DNA from: Nitrospirota bacterium
GTDB lineage: Bacteria; Nitrospirota; Thermodesulfovibrionia; Thermodesulfovibrionales; SM23-35
NCBI GenBank assembly: GCA_029883145.1
Contig: JAOUJR010000127.1
Location: forward strand, 1 to 5,661
Length of the DNA stretch: 5,661 nt
Direction: 5' to 3'
This document shows, piece after piece, positions 1 to 4,412 of the stretch (position 1 is the stretch's first letter; every line of letters starts with the position of its first letter). Under the pieces are notes generated by a model that saw nothing but the letters and a program-made list of their open reading frames with translations, had not been told where the DNA came from and ran no database searches. Position numbers and translations under genes: made by a program.

Positions 1-530
1 GTGATAATCCAGAACAATACAAGCATAACTGAAACACTTATAAACAATACCTTTGCCTTTTCTATAATCGTCTGGGATGGATACGCATGAAGGGCAATCC
101 TTAAAACTCCTTCTGTCCCGTGGATCATTACCGGAGCATCCAGAACAAAAACATTCTCTCCAGTTCCAAGAACCATATATGAAAATTCCGGGGTTCCTGC
201 ATTAAGAGGTAATGCCAGTTTACTTGTATCTATCCTTGAGTTGATAAGTTTTTCATTTGAGTGGAGTATCGTCACCCCTTCTCTGTCATAGAATGCAAGA
301 AATGCAATGCCCTCCCACCTCTCGCTCAAGATTATGTCCTTGAATATCTCCTGCCTCAACCCATATCTTGTCAACGAAGCCTCTATCGTCGAGCTGAGCG
401 CCGTTGACTGTGCCTTTAAAAATGCCTCGGATGCGGAAAGGGCTGTTCGGTAAAAAAGATAGGTGCTTGTCAGGGTAATTATCGTTCCCGCAATAATAAG
501 TAACACAAGAAGGTATAATCTTTTATACAT
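1..530 (-). CDS. N-terminal part of a membrane sensor protein, probably a sensor histidine kinase (partial, runs off left edge)
   Basis: I translated this by hand from an ATG at 530; 176 codons are open to the left edge. It begins MYKRLYLLVLLIIAG, with a first membrane segment at about residues 5-27. An extracytoplasmic domain of about 130 residues follows, and a second hydrophobic segment at about 161-176 (KVLFISVSVMLVLFWII) is cut by the window. The stretch around residues 75-95 (IAFLAFYDREGVTILHSNEK) resembles the single-Cache/PDC sensor fold, where a beta strand is followed by D-x-x-G and then H-S-N. This TM-sensor-TM layout is typical of ZraS/HydH-like histidine kinases, but chemoreceptors and diguanylate cyclases share it and the output domain lies outside the window. 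An in-frame TAA lies 9 nt upstream, so this ATG is the first possible start. There is no Shine-Dalgarno, and a TATAAT box lies 12 nt upstream, so the transcript may be nearly leaderless. The ligand cannot be read from the sequence. Confidence 0.8.
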   Translation of the reverse strand, partial: MYKRLYLLVLLIIAGTIITLTSTYLFYRTALSASEAFLKAQSTALSSTIEASLTRYGLRQEIFKDIILSERWEGIAFLAFYDREGVTILHSNEKLINSRIDTSKLALPLNAGTPEFSYMVLGTGENVFVLDAPVMIHGTEGVLRIALHAYPSQTIIEKAKVLFISVSVMLVLFWII

Positions 531-542
531 ATTGTGATATTA

Positions 543-548
543 ATTATA
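543..548 (-). promoter_or_regulatory. -10 box for the membrane sensor gene
   Basis: The minus strand reads TATAAT, a perfect -10 consensus, 12 nt before the sensor ATG at 530. Initiation about 7 nt downstream would leave a 5' UTR of only about 5-7 nt. No good -35 hexamer is visible at 16-18 bp. Confidence 0.5.
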
Positions 549-636
549 CCCGATTATCATAGCACCTCACATTTTCTCCCTGGTCAGGCACAGGGCAGAT
601 CCTGTTTGAAACTCATAAATTTTAAATAAAATGACA

Positions 637-656
637 TATTATCCTTTATTATCCTT
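637..656. repeat. Perfect 10-bp tandem repeat in the divergent promoter region
   Basis: TATTATCCTT occurs twice in immediate succession (637-646 and 647-656). The 10-bp period places both copies on one face of the helix. It lies between the sensor gene and the lipoprotein promoter, about 45 bp upstream of the lipoprotein -10. It could be a protein-binding site or simply a chance repeat in AT-rich DNA. It is the only clear internal structure I see in the 531-739 gap apart from the promoters. Confidence 0.6.
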
Positions 657-681
657 GAAATTTTGTTTGTTTAAGTGTATC

Positions 682-708
682 TTTTACTTATATGAGTTTT
701 GATAAAAT
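682..708 (+). promoter_or_regulatory. Extended -10 promoter for the lipoprotein gene
   Basis: TGaTAAAAT at 700-708 fits an extended -10 (TGn followed by TAAAAT, one mismatch to TATAAT). The -35 is poor: TTTTAC at 682-687 gives a 15-bp spacer. An extended -10 often compensates for this. Transcription would start near 715, leaving a UTR of about 25 nt that carries the strong ribosome binding site. Confidence 0.45.
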
Positions 709-723
709 GCTTACCTTTTAAGG

Positions 724-733
724 AAGGAGGTGA
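724..733 (+). promoter_or_regulatory. Near-perfect Shine-Dalgarno of the lipoprotein gene
   Basis: AAGGAGGTGA matches the 16S anti-Shine-Dalgarno over its full length, with a good spacing of 6-9 nt to the ATG at 740. It is by far the strongest ribosome binding site in the window and implies an abundant protein, as expected for an Lpp-type lipoprotein. Confidence 0.85.
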
Positions 734-739
734 AAGGAA

Positions 740-1090
740 ATGAAAAAAATAATACTTTTCGCACTGGCAGCGCTATTATTATTCTCTTTTGGTTGCGCCA
801 CAAAGGATTATGTAAAACAGCAGATTGATCCATTGGTTGACAGAATCAGCAAGCTCGAGGCGAGAGTTGCAGCAGTTGAAGCAAAGGCTGCAGAATGTTG
901 TGGCAAAGCTGACGCAGCTAAGAAAACAGCAGATGAGGCTAAAGCATTAGCTGAGGAAGGGAAAAAGCTTGCAAAAGCATGCTGTGATAAAGCTGATGCT
1001 GCTGCAGCAAGGGCTGAGGCTGCTGCAAAGAGAGCAGAAGATGCAGCTGCAAAATGCGCAAAGGCTTTTGAATTAAAGCAAAAGAAATAG
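740..1090 (+). CDS. Small alanine-rich coiled-coil lipoprotein, Lpp-like
   Basis: This encodes a 116-residue envelope protein. Residues 1-18 are a short signal peptide (KK followed by a Leu/Ala/Phe core), ending in a lipobox S-F-G-C with Cys19 as the predicted lipidated residue; the -3 Ser is less usual than Leu. After a short linker, residues about 30-47 show heptad spacing (L32, I36, L39, V43, V46). The rest is an Ala/Lys/Glu-rich helix of alanine-zipper type. Cys pairs at 53/54 and 81/82 are exactly 28 residues (four heptads) apart, and a single Cys106 follows. Residues 50-77 and 78-105 look like diverged copies of one unit. The C-terminus is Lys-Lys, recalling the C-terminal lysine by which Braun's lipoprotein is joined to peptidoglycan. 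An ErfK-type L,D-transpeptidase gene lies convergent just downstream. The lipoprotein and coiled-coil calls are solid; attachment to the wall is inference. It is not closely similar to E. coli Lpp. Confidence 0.85.
   Translation: MKKIILFALAALLLFSFGCATKDYVKQQIDPLVDRISKLEARVAAVEAKAAECCGKADAAKKTADEAKALAEEGKKLAKACCDKADAAAARAEAAAKRAEDAAAKCAKAFELKQKK
887..1054 (+). repeat. Internal 84-bp (28-residue) duplication in the lipoprotein gene
   Basis: Codons 50-77 (887-970) and 78-105 (971-1054) align without gaps. The shared core is CC-x-KADAA, with matching Ala/Glu positions after it, about 12 of 28 residues identical by hand count. The period is four heptads, so a duplication would keep the coiled-coil register. 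Low-complexity Ala/Lys composition inflates the similarity; the double-Cys core is the strongest evidence. Confidence 0.5.
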
Positions 1091-1108
1091 TTTTTAATTG
1101 GTTTAAGG

Positions 1109-1143
1109 GGCCCAAAAAATATTCTTCTAAAATTTTTTGGGCC
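1109..1143. terminator. Bidirectional rho-independent terminator between convergent genes
   Basis: GGCCCAAAAAAT (1109-1120) and ATTTTTTGGGCC (1132-1143) form a perfect 12-bp stem with an 11-nt loop. The A-run and T-run in the arms give a U-rich tract on either strand. It lies 18 nt after the lipoprotein stop and 10 nt after the end of the minus-strand transpeptidase gene, so it can end both transcripts. Confidence 0.9.
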
Positions 1144-1153
1144 TTGCTTTCAC

Positions 1154-2050
1154 TTAATCCGAAATCTCAACAGGGATTGCACTCTTCTCAATAACGGCAC
1201 GATATAACTTTTCAGTGTTCACACGTTTAAGGAGATTCTTTTTTCTCAGCAAATTCACTGCTTCGTTAAAATAGCCTGTACTCAAAGAGTCATCCTTATG
1301 TACTTCGATATACACTTTATTATTTTTGAGTCCGACCTTTACAGGCTGTCGAATGATGGTCACTTTGGCGCCATTAGGCACTAATTGAAAAAGTTTCGGG
1401 ATATCCTCCGGGTATAATCGTATGCATCCATGACTCACTCTTCTCCCTACGCCCCACGGTTTGTTTGTTCCATGGATGAGAATGGTATTTAAAGAAAGTC
1501 TTAATGCATGAGAACCGAGGGGGTTATCAGGTCCGGGTGGCACTACATTTGGCAATTCTGGTTTTTCTTTCTTGATGGACTTAGGGACATGCCAGCTTGG
1601 TTTAACCAATTTTTCTATTATCCTGTATTTCCCTACAGGTGTATCAGTGCCTTCATCGCCTATACCGATGGGGAATGTTCTTACAAGTTTTAATTCTTTC
1701 TGTGTGAAAAAGTAATAGAGCCGCATTTCTGATAAATTAATAAGAATACCGTTATATAGTGCGACATCTGGAAGAACCCATGATGCTGGAATCTTTACAG
1801 ATATGCCGGTTCCTGGAATATAAGGATCAAGACCAGGATTTGAATCAACAATTTCGTTGTAGCCAAGATCGAAATCTCTCGCAATCTCAATTAAAGATTC
1901 TCCTTCTTTAACCTTGTATGTTTTAATAGACCCGATTACTGAGGTATCTTTGCTGTAAGAATATACCTCCGCATCAGAAGATGAGCCCATAAAAACAAAA
2001 ATAAATAATATACATAAAAAGAGCATCCTGATTCCTGACATTGTGAACAT
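1154..2050 (-). CDS. L,D-transpeptidase with LysM and YkuD domains (ErfK/YbiS/YcfS type)
   Basis: This encodes a 298-residue exported enzyme. Residues 1-27 form an uncleaved or cleavable signal sequence (hydrophobic 9-21, then SSSDA). A LysM peptidoglycan-binding domain lies at about 45-88 (YKVKEGESLIEIARDFDL, then NPGLDPYIPG). The YkuD catalytic domain spans about 100-234, with His193 (IHGTN) and the signature S206-H-G-C-I-R-L, where Cys209 is the nucleophile. A C-terminal tail of about 60 residues begins QPVKVG and continues IEVH. The order of domains and the segment VVPPGPDNPLG are those of the enterobacterial ErfK/YbiS/YcfS family, which makes 3-3 crosslinks or joins Braun lipoprotein to mDAP in the periplasm. 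It is the last gene of a minus-strand operon, 20 nt after the glycosylase. The likely Shine-Dalgarno (AAGGGGGA) overlaps the glycosylase stop and lies rather far (14 nt) from the ATG. Methionines at residues 4 and 9 are less likely starts. Confidence 0.93.
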   Translation of the reverse strand: MFTMSGIRMLFLCILFIFVFMGSSSDAEVYSYSKDTSVIGSIKTYKVKEGESLIEIARDFDLGYNEIVDSNPGLDPYIPGTGISVKIPASWVLPDVALYNGILINLSEMRLYYFFTQKELKLVRTFPIGIGDEGTDTPVGKYRIIEKLVKPSWHVPKSIKKEKPELPNVVPPGPDNPLGSHALRLSLNTILIHGTNKPWGVGRRVSHGCIRLYPEDIPKLFQLVPNGAKVTIIRQPVKVGLKNNKVYIEVHKDDSLSTGYFNEAVNLLRKKNLLKRVNTEKLYRAVIEKSAIPVEISD

Positions 2051-2070
2051 AATTTTTAATTCAGTCCCCC

Positions 2071-2751
2071 TTATTTAAATATTTCTCCTGTTTCCTTAAA
2101 CCAGAACAACAAGTCAAGGTGAGAAACAGGGATGCCTATCTGTCTTGCAAACTCTACCATATTTTTCTCTATTTGAAAATACCTTGTCCTGCTCATTGAT
2201 TGTGGAATTTCTGCTATTATTCCGAGTTGTCTTAAATTTTTAAGTATATGTCTGTCAAGGATTGCGATCTTCTCCCCAAATCCTATGTTTCTCAAAAAAT
2301 GACTTGCCTCTTTATATCCAAGGCCATTTATGTTCTTTACTAACCATTCCCTGCATTTGCATATGTCTCTGAATTGGCTTAGTGCATGTTTCATGCACAC
2401 TGTTCCATTATTCATGAAGAATTTTCTCGCTCTGACAATATATTCTGATTTTTTATTGTGAAATCTCACACCATGTAAGCCCTTCCTGATCTGCCGAGCA
2501 TCTCCTTTGAACAATAAGCCCTTTTCTTTCAACATCACGACAGCATTCCAGCAGGCTTTTGCATGAGATTGTGGGGTAAGAATACAGAAGGCCAGTTCTT
2601 TGAAAATTTCCTCATCACTTCTTTCCGATAAGGTTTTTTTAAATTCCTTTAACCTTGAACATATCTCATGTCTCTTTAGACTATACACCTTTTTAAGGTG
2701 AGCACGTGTATTCATGGCATGTAAAGGGAACCTGTCTATTCCTTCATTCAT
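2071..2751 (-). CDS. 8-oxoguanine DNA glycosylase/AP lyase of the Ogg2 (archaeal-type) family
   Basis: This encodes a 226-residue HhH-GPD base-excision repair enzyme that removes 8-oxoguanine from DNA and cuts the resulting AP site. The N-terminal helical domain contains LTPQSHA (58-64), a hallmark of this family. The helix-hairpin-helix is N-G-L-G-Y-K-E-A-S-H-F-L-R-N (142-155), with the predicted catalytic lysine at Lys147. The invariant aspartate is Asp166 in LDRHIL. The protein ends in DLLFWFKETGEIFK; in archaeal Ogg2 the terminal lysine helps recognise the oxidised base, and here Lys226 is the last residue. Length is close to the roughly 207-residue archaeal enzymes with a small N-terminal addition; Met13 is a possible alternative start. 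The chosen ATG overlaps the end of the upstream gene by 8 nt, which suggests translational coupling. Ogg2 is common in archaea and scattered in thermophilic or anaerobic bacteria. Confidence 0.9.
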   Translation of the reverse strand: MNEGIDRFPLHAMNTRAHLKKVYSLKRHEICSRLKEFKKTLSERSDEEIFKELAFCILTPQSHAKACWNAVVMLKEKGLLFKGDARQIRKGLHGVRFHNKKSEYIVRARKFFMNNGTVCMKHALSQFRDICKCREWLVKNINGLGYKEASHFLRNIGFGEKIAILDRHILKNLRQLGIIAEIPQSMSRTRYFQIEKNMVEFARQIGIPVSHLDLLFWFKETGEIFK

Positions 2752-2986
2752 CTCTTTTTTCTTTATTTTTCAGCCTATTGTAAAAATCCTTTCCTATACA
2801 TTTCTCTGCGTATTTGCACCATTGTAGGCATGATTCTATATCATGATAAATAGTAAATCCACACTTACAACACTTCACCTTTATATCAGTAGAGAAAATC
2901 TCCACTTCCTCACCGCATTCAGGGCATTTCTTTATTTCAAGTGTAGGAGTTTGTATATTGGCTGCCCCTGGACATTTCCCAAACAT
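2744..2986 (-). CDS. Small cysteine-rich zinc-ribbon protein of unknown function
   Basis: This encodes 80 residues with nine cysteines. A treble-clef/zinc-ribbon-like core is formed by C21-P-E-C24-G and C39-C-K-C42-G. A second set, C5 at the N-terminus and C53-x3-C57-x5-C63 near the C-terminus (SCLQWCKYAEKCIG), is left over and could hold a second metal or an Fe-S cluster. The opening FGKCPGAANIQTPT and the ending WCKYAEKCIG look like a recurring small family in anaerobes. Relatives are, from memory, sometimes labelled phosphohydrolase-associated, but no catalytic domain is present here and I would not assign a function. It is the first gene of the operon with the Ogg2 glycosylase (8-nt overlap). 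A Shine-Dalgarno AAAGGAT lies about 8 nt before the ATG at 2986. It is likely cytoplasmic, as there is no signal peptide. Confidence 0.8.
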   Translation of the reverse strand: MFGKCPGAANIQTPTLEIKKCPECGEEVEIFSTDIKVKCCKCGFTIYHDIESCLQWCKYAEKCIGKDFYNRLKNKEKRDE

Positions 2987-2992
2987 TTCACT

Positions 2993-3001
2993 ATCCTTTT
3001 T
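2993..3001 (-). promoter_or_regulatory. Ribosome binding site of the zinc-ribbon gene
   Basis: The minus strand reads AAAAAGGAT, with AAGGA about 8 nt before the ATG at 2986. This supports that start. Confidence 0.6.
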
Positions 3002-3020
3002 TAAGTTTAATTAATCTTTA

Positions 3021-3049
3021 ATTATACAATTTCACGTACCATATTTGGA
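3021..3049 (-). promoter_or_regulatory. Promoter of the zinc-ribbon/Ogg2/L,D-transpeptidase operon
   Basis: The minus strand has a perfect -10, TATAAT (3021-3026). At a 17-bp spacing the -35 would be TCCAAA (3044-3049), a weak match, so an activator or derepression may matter. One copy of the GGAATCC direct repeat overlaps this -35 position. The transcript would start near 3014 and leave a UTR of about 28 nt. Confidence 0.6.
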
Positions 3050-3069
3050 ATCCCGACAGAGGGGAATCC
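3047..3069. promoter_or_regulatory. GGAATCC direct repeat, candidate operator between divergent promoters
   Basis: GGAATCC occurs at 3047-3053 and 3063-3069, start to start 16 bp. A shorter GGAAT follows at 3074-3078. The first copy covers the -35 of the leftward operon; the second lies between the two divergent promoters. The adjacent regulator gene makes an operator plausible. It does not look like the inverted CAAC/GTTG site described for cyanobacterial SufR. Confidence 0.4.
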
Positions 3070-3101
3070 AGCAGGGAATTTATACTTTTTATTAAAAATT
3101 G

Positions 3102-3130
3102 TTTACAAAAAATTTTATTTATGCTATTTT
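3102..3130 (+). promoter_or_regulatory. Promoter of the SufR-like regulator gene, predicted leaderless start
   Basis: The -35 is TTTACA (3102-3107, one mismatch to TTGACA). After a 17-bp spacer the -10 is TATTTT (3125-3130), preceded by TGc, an extended -10. The only plausible ATG for the regulator is at 3137, 6 nt after the -10, so transcription should begin at or next to the start codon. No Shine-Dalgarno is present. Confidence 0.65.
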
Positions 3131-3136
3131 GTTACC

Positions 3137-3772
3137 ATGGTTTCAGTGTTCAATGAAAATCCTACACGGGAAAAGATAATACTTCTCCTCAAAAAGAGCA
3201 CTCCCATGTCTATTGATGATCTGAGCAAACAACTCAATATAACTCCGATGGGGATAAGGCAACACCTCTTATCTCTTGAAAGAAAAGGCATAGTAGATTT
3301 CGTGGTAAAAAGAGAGGGTGTAGGCAGGCCGGCATTCCTTTACAAGCTTACTGAGAAGGCAGATGAGCTTTTCCCAAAGGCATATCAAAAATTTATTGTA
3401 AGTGCTTTTAAAGACCTCGAAAAAAATGAAGGCCGGAAAAAGATAGATGATGTATTCAGGTGGCGAAAAGAAAGACTTTTAAAGGAACGGAAAGAAGCTT
3501 TGTCAGATCAAAAAACTCTTCATGATAAAATACACAGGCTCAAGAACATTCTTGAGACAGAAGGATATCTTGTTGACCTTGATGATAGTGACGGCAATTA
3601 TAAGTTAAAACAATTTAATTGCCCTATCGCAAAAGTCGCTTCTGAATTCAAAGAGGCGTGCAGATATGAGCTGCAGATGTATAGAGATCTACTCAAAAAA
3701 GAAGTTACCCGCTCCCAATGTATATCCGAGGGAGACCTTTCCTGTACCTATGTCATACCAAAGGCTCACTAA
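3137..3772 (+). CDS. SufR-like HTH transcriptional regulator with a probable Fe-S cluster site
   Basis: This encodes 211 residues. The N-terminal winged helix-turn-helix spans about 8-75: TREKIILLLKK, then the DNA-binding helices around SIDDLSKQLNITPMGIRQHL, and a wing at V-G-R-P-A-F-L-Y-K-L-T. A charged, Lys/Glu-rich middle region (about 90-135) is probably helical and may serve in dimerisation. The C-terminal part carries four cysteines: C162 (NCPIA), C175, C195 and C203 (LSCTYVI). The C162-x12-C175 spacing and the last cysteine 28 residues after C175 match the layout I recall for the cluster-binding cysteines of cyanobacterial SufR (164, 177, 205). SufR represses the suf Fe-S assembly operon when it holds a [4Fe-4S] cluster. 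No suf genes are nearby here, so the target must be something else: itself, the divergent repair operon, or the rml genes 21 nt downstream. Homology to the SufR/DeoR-like group is firm; cluster binding is inference. Confidence 0.82.
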   Translation: MVSVFNENPTREKIILLLKKSTPMSIDDLSKQLNITPMGIRQHLLSLERKGIVDFVVKREGVGRPAFLYKLTEKADELFPKAYQKFIVSAFKDLEKNEGRKKIDDVFRWRKERLLKERKEALSDQKTLHDKIHRLKNILETEGYLVDLDDSDGNYKLKQFNCPIAKVASEFKEACRYELQMYRDLLKKEVTRSQCISEGDLSCTYVIPKAH

Positions 3773-3793
3773 GCCTTCCCTTTCATATAAGAA

Positions 3794-4258
3794 ATGTTCA
3801 GAAACGGTGAGATAGAAGGTATTGTTATTAAGGAGTTTAAAGTATATCCCGACAGTCGTGGCTGGCTTTCTGAACTCTTCAGAAAGGATGAGTTATCAGA
3901 GAGTTTTGTGCCGCAGATGGGGTACATCTCCATTACACACCCAGACATCGCGAGAGGGCCTCATGAACATCAGGAGCAGACAGATTTTTTCTGCTTTTTA
4001 GGGAACTTTAAGCTCTACCTCTGGGATAACCGCAAGGGCTCTGCTACGTATCAGAATAAGCAGATTATTCATATCCCTGAAAAGCTTATTGTCATTGTTC
4101 CTCCAGGTGTTGTTCATGCATATAAAAATGTAGGAGATCGTGATGCAATGGTACTCAACTTTCCTGACAGGCTCTATGCAGGCTGGGGGAGGAAAGAGAA
4201 AGTAGATGAGATAAGATATGAGGGTAACCTTGAAAGTCCATTCAGGATTGAAGGGTGA
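3794..4258 (+). CDS. rmlC: dTDP-4-dehydrorhamnose 3,5-epimerase family protein (RmlC-like cupin)
   Basis: This encodes 154 residues, shorter than the usual RmlC of about 180, and is a beta-barrel cupin. Family marks are D20-S-R-G-W-L-S-E-L-F, the R54-G-P-H57 motif with the expected catalytic histidine, G70-N-F-K-L-Y-L-W-D-N-R-K with the G-S-A-T-Y-Q tail, and I-V-P-P-G-V-V-H-A-Y (101-110). It would epimerise C3 and C5 of dTDP-4-keto-6-deoxyglucose in the rhamnose pathway, and the neighbouring rmlB and rmlD support that. By hand alignment the lysine of the classical QGKL motif is missing (ThrAsp in EQTDFF), and the WxDP region near the end reads R-Y-E-G-N, so catalytic details or substrate may differ. 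The start at 3794 is 21 nt after the regulator stop with only a weak Shine-Dalgarno. No terminator is seen between the two genes, so cotranscription with the regulator is possible. Confidence 0.82.
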   Translation: MFRNGEIEGIVIKEFKVYPDSRGWLSELFRKDELSESFVPQMGYISITHPDIARGPHEHQEQTDFFCFLGNFKLYLWDNRKGSATYQNKQIIHIPEKLIVIVPPGVVHAYKNVGDRDAMVLNFPDRLYAGWGRKEKVDEIRYEGNLESPFRIEG

Positions 4259-4268
4259 TAATAGTTTA

Positions 4269-4372
4269 TGAATAGGAGATCGCCCTTTCACTCATTCTCG
4301 GTCGTTACGACCTCCGAGGTAAATTCTGTCAAAGACAGAATTTAAAACCGTTCAAGGGCAATTTCCTATTCA
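4269..4372. repeat. 104-bp palindromic element with terminal inverted repeats and two internal hairpins (MITE-like or structured RNA)
   Basis: Outer arms of 19 nt, 4269-4287 (starts TGAATAGGA, ends GCCCTT) and 4354-4372 (starts AAGGGC, ends TCCTATTCA), are complementary at 17 of 19 positions, with one G.U and one C.A in the plus-strand RNA. Inside are two hairpins. The first is CTCGG-TCG (4297-4304), loop TTA, and CGA...CCGAG (4308-4318) with a CCT bulge. The second is a perfect 11-bp stem TAAATTCTGTC (4320-4330), loop AAA, GACAGAATTTA (4334-4344). The whole would fold as a long stem closing two hairpins. It lies in the 154-nt gap between rmlC and rmlB, whose neighbours are otherwise closely packed. 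No protein is encoded. No clear target-site duplication is visible, and no T-run follows, so it is not a standard terminator. A non-autonomous mobile element is my favoured reading; a regulatory RNA fold is the alternative. Confidence 0.7.
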
Positions 4373-4412
4373 ATTATTTACTAAATTTAAGTATTTTAAG
4401 GTTTGAAAAAGA

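Noticed and set aside
580..604. Several CCTG/CAGG tetramers (for example CCTGGTCAGG) upstream of the sensor gene
   Set aside because: The possible stems are only 4 bp and irregularly spaced, so no convincing operator or hairpin emerges.
1508..1693. Plus-strand open frame of 61 codons inside the L,D-transpeptidase gene
   Set aside because: It lies entirely antisense to the YkuD catalytic core, has no ribosome binding site and has an unprotein-like, aromatic-rich composition.
2987..3136. Search for a cyanobacterial SufR-type operator (CAAC-N6-GTTG)
   Set aside because: No such inverted pair is present in this intergenic region.
3998..4291. Minus-strand open frame of 97 codons over the RmlC-like gene
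   Set aside because: It is antisense to a well-supported cupin gene and starts inside the palindromic element; no family resemblance.
4297..4344. Internal hairpins of the element considered as an intrinsic terminator after rmlC
   Set aside because: No T-run follows either hairpin, and the stems are enclosed by a longer inverted repeat.
4269..4372. Cloverleaf-like fold with GTTCAA near 4350, considered as a tRNA gene
   Set aside because: The bases around GTTCAA do not form a T-arm stem, there is no D-arm and no proper seven-base anticodon loop, and the outer stem is 19 nt rather than 7.
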